Below, in pieces: positions 1 through 5,592 of a DNA stretch of 7,195 nucleotides; within the stretch, counting starts at the first letter, position 1; each line of letters starts with the position of its first letter. Under the pieces are notes generated by a model, which was not told the DNA's origin, ran no database searches, and worked only from the letters and a program-made list of their open reading frames with translations. Location of the stretch: the NCBI GenBank assembly GCA_937901465.1, contig CALGTU010000224.1, positions 1-7,195 on the forward strand, written 5' to 3'. Position numbers and translations under genes: made by a program. This stretch comes from an uncultured Clostridia bacterium. GTDB taxonomy: Bacteria; Bacillota; Clostridia; Oscillospirales; Ruminococcaceae.

Positions 1-1
1 G

Positions 2-61
2 TTCTGTCCCGAGTGCGGCAGCAAGAAGCCTGAGCCCAAGACAGCTTCCGGCTGGAAGTGC
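2..61 (+). pseudogene. Fragment of a zinc-ribbon protein C-terminus, cut at both ends
   Basis: In the second forward frame the first bases read FCPECGSKKPEPKTASGWKC. This is a CxxC zinc knuckle, a proline/lysine linker, then W-K-C, the usual start of a second knuckle. Such double zinc ribbons are common at the C-terminus of Clostridia proteins with SPFH or similar membrane-associated domains; that family assignment is inference. The expected second half (xxCG...FCxxCG) does not follow. After about position 61 the frame turns into arginine-rich sequence with no family character and stops at 104-106. The fragment is therefore cut on the left by the window and on the right by a switch to the EF-G-like gene in another frame. 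It may be real gene debris or the edge of a misassembled contig. Confidence 0.5.
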
Positions 62-1035
62 CGTCGGAATGCGTGGGACGCGCGATCACGGATCTCCAGC
101 TCATGAACGGCGCATTTGACGCGCCCGAAACGATGGGCGAAATGGCTCTCCTGCGCGGCAAAGCTCCGGCGGCAGCCATGATGACCTATCAGGGGACGGT
201 CATGGAGTACACACGCGGCAGGGGACGGCTCTCCTGTACCTCGGCGGGCTACGCGCCCTGTGCGAATGCCGAGGAGGTCATCGAAAGGATCGGCTACAAT
301 GCAGAAGCGGATACGGACAATTCGCCGGATTCCGTGTTCTGTGCACATGGCGCAGGCTTTCTGGTGAAGTGGGACGAGGTGCACAATTACATGCACACCG
401 AGAGCTGTCTGCATCCGGAAACGGAGGAGCTGACCGCACCGCAGAGGATGCCGGAACGGACGAAATACACCGGCAGTGCGGCGCAGGACGAGGAGCTGAT
501 GAAGATCTTCGAGCAGACCTACGGCGCGATCAAGCGCGAGGAACGCCACGCCATGCATACGCAGAAGCAGCCCCCCAAGCCCTCACGCAAGCCCGTGCCC
601 GTCCCGAAGGGGCCGGAGTATCTGTTGGTGGACGGGTACAACATCATTTTCGCGTGGGACGACCTGAAGGCGATCGCGCGTGATAGTCTCGATTCGGCAA
701 GACAGCGGCTGATCGACATTCTGAGCAATTATCAGGGCTTCAAAAAATGCCGGATGATCGTGGTGTTCGATGCCTACAAGGTCAAGGGCGGCAAGGAGCA
801 TGTGACGGAGGAGCACGGCGTGAGCATCGTGTATACGAAGGAAGCGGAAACGGCGGACATGTACATTGAGCGCGTGACGCACAAGCTCTGCAAGGATGCG
901 CGGGTGCGCGTGGCGACCTCGGACGGGCTTGAACAGATCATCATCCTCGGCAACGGCGCGTACCGCGTGTCCGCGTCGGAATTCCGCCGCGAGATCGCGC
1001 AGACGGAGGAGGAGATCAGGGGGATGATCGGATAA
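46..1035 (+). CDS. EF-G/TetM-like translation factor C-terminus fused to NYN (YacP-type) nuclease domain, 5' truncated
   Basis: This is the C-terminal third of a fusion protein whose GTPase part is missing. From about position 46 the frame reads FRLEVPSECVGRAITDLQ, followed by a TYQGTVMEYTRGRGRL segment. Together these are the typical end of EF-G domain IV and domain V in the ribosomal-protection/EF-G-like family. Counting from the GTG at 58, residues 1-125 are this part and 126-185 are a charged, proline-rich linker. Residues 187-325 are a NYN/PIN-like domain of YacP (Rae1) type: VDGYNII (D192), VVFDAY (D238), ETADMYIE (D267) and ATSDG (D289) supply the acidic metal-binding residues. The GTG at 58 lies inside the conserved EF-G strand, so it is not a natural start. 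By family, the translation-factor part should bind the ribosome and the NYN part cleave RNA; acting on ribosome-bound mRNA is inference. The protein lacks the G domain here, so it is probably non-functional as drawn unless the junction is an assembly error. Confidence 0.85.
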   Translation, partial: FRLEVPSECVGRAITDLQLMNGAFDAPETMGEMALLRGKAPAAAMMTYQGTVMEYTRGRGRLSCTSAGYAPCANAEEVIERIGYNAEADTDNSPDSVFCAHGAGFLVKWDEVHNYMHTESCLHPETEELTAPQRMPERTKYTGSAAQDEELMKIFEQTYGAIKREERHAMHTQKQPPKPSRKPVPVPKGPEYLLVDGYNIIFAWDDLKAIARDSLDSARQRLIDILSNYQGFKKCRMIVVFDAYKVKGGKEHVTEEHGVSIVYTKEAETADMYIERVTHKLCKDARVRVATSDGLEQIIILGNGAYRVSASEFRREIAQTEEEIRGMIG

Positions 1036-1039
1036 AGAC

Positions 1040-1070
1040 AACGGTTCTGCGTGGGGGCAGAACCGTTTTT
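1040..1070 (+). terminator. Rho-independent terminator after the EF-G/NYN gene
   Basis: A perfect 11-bp stem (1040-1050 with 1057-1067, arms AACGGTTCTGC / GCAGAACCGTT) closes a 6-nt G-rich loop. A T-run to 1070 completes it. It begins 5 nt after the stop codon of the fusion gene. The same hairpin could slow transcription coming from the right, but its minus-strand U-tract (TGTCTTTATC) is weak. Confidence 0.88.
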
Positions 1071-1079
1071 ATCGTTGCT

Positions 1080-1119
1080 GATGCTTTTACATCGGGGGGA
1101 GTTTTATAAATTGGGATTT
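1080..1119. repeat. Left copy of the 3'-flank modules shared by the hydrolase and regulator units
   Basis: GATGCTTTTACATCGG (1080-1095) matches GATGCTTTCACATCGG at 1982-1997 in 15 of 16 bases. AAATTGGGATTT (1108-1119) matches AAATTGGAATTT at 2067-2078 in 11 of 12. Both pairs lie at the 3' side of a minus-strand gene, in the same order. The GATG/CATC arms can form only a 4-bp stem here, against 9 bp in the other copy, so this copy looks like a decayed terminator. The spacing between the two modules differs between the copies. Confidence 0.55.
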
Positions 1120-1140
1120 GACACTCCATCAAACTGAAAT

Positions 1141-1887
1141 TTATCTTTGCTTTACTATTTTCAATAGTTTTCTCACATAATCATCTGCGTGATTTATTGA
1201 AAACTCTCCATGATACATATTAGGAAGAACTTGTATAAAACTACCCTGTAATTTTTCATGAATGATTTTAGCAGATTTTTTCATTGAATGATTTTCTTTT
1301 TCTCCAACATAAATTTGAACGGTTGTCTCACACTCTCCAATACCATCTTTTAGAGAATATACTGAGTTTTCCTGCAAAAAGGCAATCATATCACTCTTAC
1401 TAATAGCACAAGTATCTTTGTAATATTCATCAAACAAATTCGATTTTATTCTTAATGATTTGAATTGTAATTTTGAAAACCACTTATACTTTATTAATCC
1501 ATAGCAACTCCCAAATGCCGGTTTAATCATGGAATATGTAAATTTTGAAGGTATCACAAGTGCGCTTTCCACTATTGCATACTTACATATATCTTTACAT
1601 TGAGATAAAATTTCAAGCAAAATCTGCCCTCCGAGTGACAGTCCTCCCATCAGTAAAACAGAACCACCCAATTTACTATTTACAAATTCTATAATCTCCA
1701 AAGCATTATTCTCTATCGTCGTAAAATTTTTATCACAGCCTGCATGACCATCTAATATAGGCAAAAACACATGATAATCCGTTTGCAGTCTTTCAGCAAC
1801 TTCTTTGTAATTCCACCATGATAAACCGCCTCCGTGTAAGAGGATAATTACATCATTATTTTCTTTTCCATATTCTACATAATTCAA
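1141..1887 (-). CDS. Alpha/beta hydrolase family protein
   Basis: A 248-residue single-domain alpha/beta hydrolase, probably cytoplasmic; no signal peptide or membrane helix is seen. Residues 13-21 (VIILLHGGG) give the first core strand and the HG oxyanion loop. G-L-S-L-G at 82-86 is the nucleophile elbow with Ser84. His226 in MYHGEFS is the likely catalytic histidine, and the acid is probably in the VGEKE segment (Glu196 or Glu198). The length is normal for a one-domain member. The substrate cannot be told from sequence; esterase- or lipase-like activity is family inference. The start is TTG: AGGTG at 1895-1899 stands 7 nt before it, and the nearest ATG is out of frame. It has its own promoter and a leader module shared with the next gene. 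It is the most AT-rich gene in the window and very unlike the GC-rich gene to its left, suggesting separate origins. Confidence 0.88.
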   Translation of the reverse strand: MNYVEYGKENNDVIILLHGGGLSWWNYKEVAERLQTDYHVFLPILDGHAGCDKNFTTIENNALEIIEFVNSKLGGSVLLMGGLSLGGQILLEILSQCKDICKYAIVESALVIPSKFTYSMIKPAFGSCYGLIKYKWFSKLQFKSLRIKSNLFDEYYKDTCAISKSDMIAFLQENSVYSLKDGIGECETTVQIYVGEKENHSMKKSAKIIHEKLQGSFIQVLPNMYHGEFSINHADDYVRKLLKIVKQR

Positions 1888-1890
1888 CGT

Positions 1891-1900
1891 CTTTCACCTC
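1891..1900 (-). promoter_or_regulatory. Ribosome-binding site deciding the TTG start of the hydrolase
   Basis: On the minus strand this reads GAGGTGAAAG. The AGGTG core ends 7 nt before the TTG codon at 1887-1885, which fixes this non-ATG start; no in-frame ATG lies nearby. Confidence 0.7.
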
Positions 1901-1901
1901 G

Positions 1902-1925
1902 CCGCAAAATTCTTATTTATCAGTC
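1902..1925 (-). repeat. Shared leader module, copy 1 (hydrolase)
   Basis: This 24-nt segment matches 2824-2847 in 21 of 24 positions, including an unbroken 15-nt core that reads GATAAATAAGAATTT on the minus strand (plus 1907-1921). It lies between the promoter and the ribosome-binding site of the hydrolase, starting 15 nt after the -10 box. It may be a binding site, an mRNA leader element or a remnant of common descent. Confidence 0.6.
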
Positions 1926-1940
1926 CGCCCGACCACCTAT

Positions 1941-1969
1941 ATTATACCACACTCCGCAGACGATTGCAA
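1941..1969 (-). promoter_or_regulatory. Sigma-A-type promoter of the hydrolase gene
   Basis: Read on the minus strand: -35 TTGCAA (1969-1964), a 17-nt spacer, and -10 TATAAT (1946-1941) preceded by TGG, an extended -10 (TGn). The predicted transcript starts near 1934, giving a leader of about 46 nt before the TTG start. Confidence 0.8.
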
Positions 1970-1976
1970 CAAATAA

Positions 1977-2000
1977 CCTCCGATGCTTTCACATCGGAGG
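1977..2000 (-). terminator. Hairpin terminator downstream of the XRE regulator
   Basis: A perfect 9-bp stem, CCTCCGATG / CATCGGAGG, closes a 6-nt loop. On the minus strand it is followed by TTATTTGTT, a usable U-rich tract, so it most likely ends the regulator transcript. It lies just upstream of the hydrolase -35 box (1964-1969) and thus insulates the two genes. On the plus strand only TTTG follows, which is weaker. Confidence 0.65.
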
Positions 2001-2066
2001 TTTGCTGTCAGGGTGTGACAAAATAGATGACATAGAAAACGGCTATGTAATCATATTCAGTTCGAC

Positions 2067-2078
2067 AAATTGGAATTT
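2067..2078. repeat. Right copy of the AAATTGG(A/G)ATTT module
   Basis: AAATTGGAATTT matches 1108-1119 in 11 of 12 positions and here overlaps the stop codon of the regulator gene (2077-2079). The hairpin 1982-1997 is the partner module on this side. The order is the same as on the left, although the distance between the modules is larger. Confidence 0.4.
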
Positions 2079-2685
2079 ACTTCTTCAATACTTTTTTGCA
2101 CCAAGTGCGTTTATTGCATTTGGGACACTTTAAGTGACGGGTGAATCCTCTGTGCATTGCCATCATTACTTCTTTATAAGTAGGTACAATTTCGCATCCA
2201 CATTCTTTGCACTTGTAAGCACCCACACTGACTTCAAGCTTTAATGCATAGAAGCACGGTATCAAAAACACAACACAAACACCAAGAATTGTGACAAGCT
2301 GCCACACTCCTTCGGGAATCAAAAATGCTGCAATAAAGATACCTGCAATTAGGACTGCCATACTTACAATCATAATTGCCCACATAGAAGACCAAATTGT
2401 TTTGTTTTTCTTTTCCAATTCTTTCGCCATATCAAGCAAAAGCTGTTCATTTTTCTGATTGTTATTTTCCATATTGATTTTCTCCCCACTTAATAATTCA
2501 TTTACACTGATGCAAAGGATATCACAGAGTTCAAGCATTATCGAAGTATCGGGCATTGCGATGCCCCGTTCCCACTTGGATATTGCTTTATCGGTGATAC
2601 CCAGTTTTTCTGCCAACTGCATTTGTGTTAAGTTTGCCTTTTTTCTGCACTCGGCAATAAATCTTCCGATTTTTATTTGATTCAT
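2077..2685 (-). CDS. XRE-family regulator with two membrane helices and C-terminal zinc ribbon
   Basis: A 202-residue protein. Residues 1-65 form an XRE/Cro-type helix-turn-helix (LTQMQLAEKLGITDKAISKW, recognition helix about 31-38), very like many Clostridia regulators. Residues 71-95 are a polar, probably coiled linker. Two hydrophobic helices follow at about 98-123 and 128-148. Residues 157-200 carry a zinc-ribbon-like set: Cys159, Cys162 and Cys164, then Cys187, Cys190 and Cys196. It is probably a membrane-tethered DNA-binding protein. Both ends should face the cytoplasm with two helices, so the zinc ribbon and HTH lie on the same side; this topology is inference. AGGAGG at 2692-2697 lies 6 nt before the ATG. 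It has its own promoter, a leader dyad and a duplicated start region. Autoregulation, and control of the adjacent hydrolase, are plausible because the two leaders share a module, but neither is shown. Confidence 0.87.
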   Translation of the reverse strand: MNQIKIGRFIAECRKKANLTQMQLAEKLGITDKAISKWERGIAMPDTSIMLELCDILCISVNELLSGEKINMENNNQKNEQLLLDMAKELEKKNKTIWSSMWAIMIVSMAVLIAGIFIAAFLIPEGVWQLVTILGVCVVFLIPCFYALKLEVSVGAYKCKECGCEIVPTYKEVMMAMHRGFTRHLKCPKCNKRTWCKKVLKK

Positions 2686-2741
2686 AGGCTACCTCCTTTC
2701 ACTTTTTTTTATTTGATTCATAGGCTGCCTCCTTTCACTTT
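2671..2741. repeat. 36-bp tandem duplication spanning the regulator start codon
   Basis: Two adjacent copies (2671-2706 and about 2707-2741) are offset by 36 bp and differ at one base (A2691 versus G2727). Each contains the ribosome-binding site, the ATG and the first five codons (AAAGGAGG..GCCTATGAATCAAATAAAA on the minus strand). The inner copy serves the real gene; the outer copy opens a short ORF. Confidence 0.92.
2689..2721 (-). CDS. Possible 10-residue leader peptide (MNQIKKSERR) ahead of the XRE regulator
   Basis: The outer copy of the tandem duplication provides AGGAGG (minus strand, plus 2728-2733), a 6-nt spacer and an ATG at 2721-2719. The ORF runs 10 codons and stops with TAG at 2691-2689. 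It reads through the ribosome-binding site of the regulator and ends 3 nt before its ATG. Ribosomes finishing this peptide would sit on the regulator start, so it could couple or lower its translation. It may only be a by-product of the duplication; no family match is expected at this length. Confidence 0.4.
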   Translation of the reverse strand: MNQIKKSERR

Positions 2742-2772
2742 CAGTATACATTGTTTGGAGAAAAAAACACAC

Positions 2773-2811
2773 CTACCATTGGTTTAGTGAGGAGAAGTAA
2801 ACCTATGGTAG
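2773..2811. promoter_or_regulatory. Near-perfect inverted repeat in the XRE regulator leader (possible operator)
   Basis: CTACCATTGGTTTA (2773-2786) and TAAACCTATGGTAG (2798-2811) are complementary in 13 of 14 positions, with an 11-nt centre. It lies downstream of the promoter and about 52 nt upstream of the leader ORF. Arm centres are about 25 bp apart, which suits two half-sites of a dimeric or tetrameric repressor. It could also fold as an RNA hairpin in the leader. No U-run follows on the minus strand beyond GTGTGTTTTTTT, so a weak attenuator cannot be excluded. Confidence 0.6.
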
Positions 2812-2823
2812 AGTGAGAATTGA

Positions 2824-2847
2824 CCGTCAAATTCTTATTTATCTGTC
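2824..2847 (-). repeat. Shared leader module, copy 2 (XRE regulator)
   Basis: This is the partner of 1902-1925 (21 of 24 identical, 15-nt identical core at 2829-2843). Here it begins 5 nt after the -10 box, overlapping the predicted transcription start. That is 10 bp closer than in the hydrolase promoter, about one helical turn. TTGACCGTCAA (2820-2830), a perfect 5-1-5 dyad, overlaps its inner edge. Confidence 0.6.
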
Positions 2848-2852
2848 AGTTA

Positions 2853-2881
2853 ATTATAGCATTGTCGATATAAAAAGTCAA
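2853..2881 (-). promoter_or_regulatory. Sigma-A-type promoter of the XRE regulator
   Basis: Minus strand: -35 TTGACT (2881-2876), a 17-nt spacer, then TGC and -10 TATAAT (2858-2853). The predicted start is near 2846, leaving a leader of roughly 160 nt that contains the shared module, the inverted repeat and the duplicated start region. Confidence 0.85.
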
Positions 2882-2896
2882 CGTCATAAGCAACGC

Positions 2897-2932
2897 AAAG
2901 CCACTTTTGACATTAATATCAAAAGTGGCTTT
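2897..2932 (-). terminator. Hairpin terminator downstream of clpB
   Basis: A perfect 14-bp stem (AAAGCCACTTTTGA, 2897-2910, with 2919-2932) closes an 8-nt loop. It lies about 46 nt past the clpB stop in the direction of transcription and just upstream of the regulator -35 box. The stem ends in TTT followed by GCGTTGC, so the U-tract is short, but stem length makes termination likely. Confidence 0.75.
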
Positions 2933-2978
2933 CTAATACTTCTGTATGACTATCGGAATAAAACTGTCGGGAATTTTT

Positions 2979-5576
2979 TTATTCTATAAAAAGTTTTTCT
3001 CCGTCAAAATCAAGTTTTAAGACAGTTCCCGCCAAAACATCATCAGCGATAAGTTTCTTCGCGATTAAAGTTTCGGCTTTTCTCTGAATAAATCTTCTCA
3101 AAGGTCTGGCACCATAATTCGCGTCATATCCCTCTTCAACGATATATTCCTTCGCTTTTTCGCTTACTTCAACATAAACCTGCTTGTCCTTAAGGCGTTT
3201 CTGAAGATCACCTATCATAAGATCAACAATGCCATAAATCTCTTTCTTTGTAAGAGGTTTATAGAAAACTATCTCATCAAGACGGTTTAAAAATTCAGGT
3301 CTGAACTGTTGTTTCAAAAGTGCATCAACATCTTCTCTTGCATCGTCATTTATCTCTCCGTTTTCACCTATTCCGTCAAGAATATAATGCGAGCCAAGAT
3401 TCGATGTAAGGATAATAACAGTATTCTTAAAATCAACCGTTCTTCCCTGCGAATCGGTAATTCTTCCGTCGTCAAGAACCTGTAAGAGAATATTGAAAAC
3501 ATCGGGATGAGCCTTTTCAACCTCATCAAGAAGAACAACCGAATAAGGCTTTCTTCTTACAGCCTCAGTCAGCTGACCGCCTTCTTCATATCCGATGTAT
3601 CCGGGAGGCGCACCAATCAGTCTGCTTACACTGTATTTCTCCATATATTCACTCATATCTATTCTTACAATGTTCTTTTCGTCGTCAAAAAGTGTTTCGG
3701 CAAGTGCTTTCGCAAGCTCCGTCTTTCCAACGCCCGTAGGCCCTAAGAAAAGGAACGAACCTATCGGTCTGTCGGGGTCCTTTATTCCCGCTCTCGAACG
3801 AAGTATAGCCTCGCTCACCTTTTCAACTGCCTCGTCCTGACCGATAACTCTTTCATGAAGAACCTTGTCAAGCGATAAAAGTTTTTCTCTCTCGCCTTCC
3901 ATAAGTTTCGCAACAGGAATGCCTGTCCATCGACAGATTATTCTCGCAATTTCTTCATCAGTAACCTTGTCTCTCAAAAGCGAATTTCCGCTCTTCGCCT
4001 TTTCAGCAATCTTTTCTTCTTCTAAAAGCTGTTTATTAAGTTCAGGAAGTCTGCCGTATTTGAGTTCGGCGGCTTTGTTAAGGTCATATTCCCTTTCGGC
4101 TTTCGCCATATCGGCATTAACCTTTTCAATTTCTTCCCTCAGTTTCTGAACCTTAGAAATAGCGTTCTTTTCGTTTTCCCATCTTGCCTTCATCTCGTTG
4201 AAAACGCTTCTCATTTCCGAAAGTTCTTTTCTTACTTCCGAAAGATGCTCCATAGAAAGATTATCACTTTCTTTTTTAAGAGCAGCTTCTTCAATTTCAT
4301 GCTGAATTATCTTTCTTGAAATCTCATCAAGCTCTGTTGGCATCGAATCGATTTCTGTTCTGATTAAAGCACAAGCTTCGTCGATAAGGTCGATAGCCTT
4401 GTCAGGCAAAAATCTGTCTGTGATGTATCTGTCCGATAAAGTAGCGGCAGCAATAAGTGCGTTGTCACTTATCTTAACCCCATGAAAGACTTCATATCTT
4501 TCTTTGAGACCTCTTAAAATAGAAATGGTATCTTCAACAGTAGGCTCCGAAACAATAACAGGCTGGAATCTTCTTTCAAGTGCCGCGTCTTTTTCGATAT
4601 ATTGTCTGTATTCATTCAGCGTTGTAGCACCTATACAATGAAGTTCGCCTCTTGCAAGCATAGGCTTCAAAAGGTTGCCCGCATCCATAGCGCCGTCTGT
4701 TTTTCCCGCACCCACTATTGTGTGGAGTTCGTCTATGAAAAGGATAATTCCGCCTTCGCTCTTCTTTATTTCCGAAAGAACAGCTTTAAGTCTTTCTTCA
4801 AATTCACCTCTGTATTTAGCACCCGCAACAAGTGCACCCAAATCAAGAGAGAAAACCTTTCTGTCTTTAAGACTGTCAGGAACATCTCCCGCAACAATTC
4901 TCTGTGCAAGCCCCTCGGCGATAGCCGTTTTACCAACGCCGGGCTCACCTATCAGAACAGGATTATTCTTTGTTTTTCTCGAGAGAATTCTTATAACATT
5001 TCTGATTTCGGCATCTCTTCCGATAACTGGGTCAAGTTTGTTGTTTCTGGCAAGAGATACAAGCTCCTGACCATATTTTGTTAAAACATCATAGGTTTCT
5101 TCAGGGCTTTCGTTAGTAACTCTTGTGTTCCCTCTTACCTCCATAAGTGCCTTTAAAAACGAGTTTTTATCGATAGAAAAAGCGCCGAAAATTTCTTTTA
5201 GTTTTCCCTCAGCATTTTCTATAAGCGAAATAAAAATATGTTCAACCGAAACAAATTCGTCTTTCATATTATCGGCGATTTTTTCAGCAGAAATAAGTAT
5301 TCTGTCCGCCTCGGGAGAGATATAGGCATCACCGTTTCTTCTCGCCGAACCCGAAATTTTAGGCATAGCAGAAATAAGATTTAAAACCGATGTTGTTATC
5401 GCAGAAAGTTCGATATTCATCTTTTTAAGAAGACCGCCTATAAGCCCGTTTTCCTGTGTTAAAAGTGCATAGGCAATATGCTCAGGCGTAATAGCGTTGT
5501 TCTGATATTCGGTTACAGTATTCTGCGCTTCCTGTATAGCCTCGAGTGATTTTCTTGTAAGTTTCTGTGCGTTCAT
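2979..5576 (-). CDS. clpB: ATP-dependent protein disaggregase ClpB (Hsp100)
   Basis: A full-length 865-residue ClpB, a hexameric AAA+ ring that, with DnaK/DnaJ/GrpE, pulls polypeptides out of aggregates in the cytoplasm. An N-terminal repeat domain covers about 1-145. The first AAA domain has Walker A GEPGVGKT (210-217), pore-loop KYRG (254-257), Walker B ILFIDE (278-283) and arginine fingers R335/R336. The coiled-coil middle domain spans about 410-530, including YDLNKAAELKYGRLPEL (497-513); its full length separates ClpB from ClpC, ClpA and ClpE. The second AAA domain has GPTGVGKT (612-619), pore-loop GYIGYEEGG (659-667), Walker B VVLLDE (680-685), arginine finger R765 and sensor-2 GAR (822-824). 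No LGF/IGF-type ClpP-binding loop was noticed, as expected for ClpB. The ATG follows AGGAGG by 8 nt. It is the second gene of an operon behind an RHH protein. All catalytic residues are intact. Confidence 0.98.
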   Translation of the reverse strand: MNAQKLTRKSLEAIQEAQNTVTEYQNNAITPEHIAYALLTQENGLIGGLLKKMNIELSAITTSVLNLISAMPKISGSARRNGDAYISPEADRILISAEKIADNMKDEFVSVEHIFISLIENAEGKLKEIFGAFSIDKNSFLKALMEVRGNTRVTNESPEETYDVLTKYGQELVSLARNNKLDPVIGRDAEIRNVIRILSRKTKNNPVLIGEPGVGKTAIAEGLAQRIVAGDVPDSLKDRKVFSLDLGALVAGAKYRGEFEERLKAVLSEIKKSEGGIILFIDELHTIVGAGKTDGAMDAGNLLKPMLARGELHCIGATTLNEYRQYIEKDAALERRFQPVIVSEPTVEDTISILRGLKERYEVFHGVKISDNALIAAATLSDRYITDRFLPDKAIDLIDEACALIRTEIDSMPTELDEISRKIIQHEIEEAALKKESDNLSMEHLSEVRKELSEMRSVFNEMKARWENEKNAISKVQKLREEIEKVNADMAKAEREYDLNKAAELKYGRLPELNKQLLEEEKIAEKAKSGNSLLRDKVTDEEIARIICRWTGIPVAKLMEGEREKLLSLDKVLHERVIGQDEAVEKVSEAILRSRAGIKDPDRPIGSFLFLGPTGVGKTELAKALAETLFDDEKNIVRIDMSEYMEKYSVSRLIGAPPGYIGYEEGGQLTEAVRRKPYSVVLLDEVEKAHPDVFNILLQVLDDGRITDSQGRTVDFKNTVIILTSNLGSHYILDGIGENGEINDDAREDVDALLKQQFRPEFLNRLDEIVFYKPLTKKEIYGIVDLMIGDLQKRLKDKQVYVEVSEKAKEYIVEEGYDANYGARPLRRFIQRKAETLIAKKLIADDVLAGTVLKLDFDGEKLFIE

Positions 5577-5584
5577 AATGAAAA

Positions 5585-5592
5585 CCTCCTCA
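5585..5592 (-). promoter_or_regulatory. clpB ribosome-binding site overlapping the upstream stop codon
   Basis: On the minus strand TGAGGAGG places the TGA of the RHH gene (5592-5590) so that its last A is the first base of AGGAGG (5590-5585). The clpB ATG follows after 8 nt. This spacing suggests translational coupling and a single mRNA. Confidence 0.75.

Noticed and set aside
369..1041. Open frames overlapping the EF-G/NYN gene on both strands
   Set aside because: GC-rich DNA keeps alternative frames open. The products are Arg/His/Ala-rich with no recognisable domain, while the main frame has clear EF-G and NYN motifs.
2006..2020. TGTCA-GGGTG-TGACA dyad between the regulator and its terminator
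   Set aside because: Only 5-bp arms, located downstream of a gene away from any promoter; likely chance.
1141..2935. Toxin-antitoxin, phage or transposon interpretation of the AT-rich block
   Set aside because: No transposase, integrase, terminal inverted repeats or toxin family was recognised. The hydrolase and the XRE regulator have separate promoters and a terminator between them.
5111..5160. Internal start in clpB (Met145) giving a short ClpB form as in E. coli
   Set aside because: The position is right for such a form, but no convincing ribosome-binding site precedes the codon on the minus strand.
3507..5325. Several plus-strand and one minus-strand open frames inside clpB
   Set aside because: They are shadows of a complete, well-conserved clpB in the opposite or an alternative frame, with Ser/Phe-rich composition and no ribosome-binding sites that fit.
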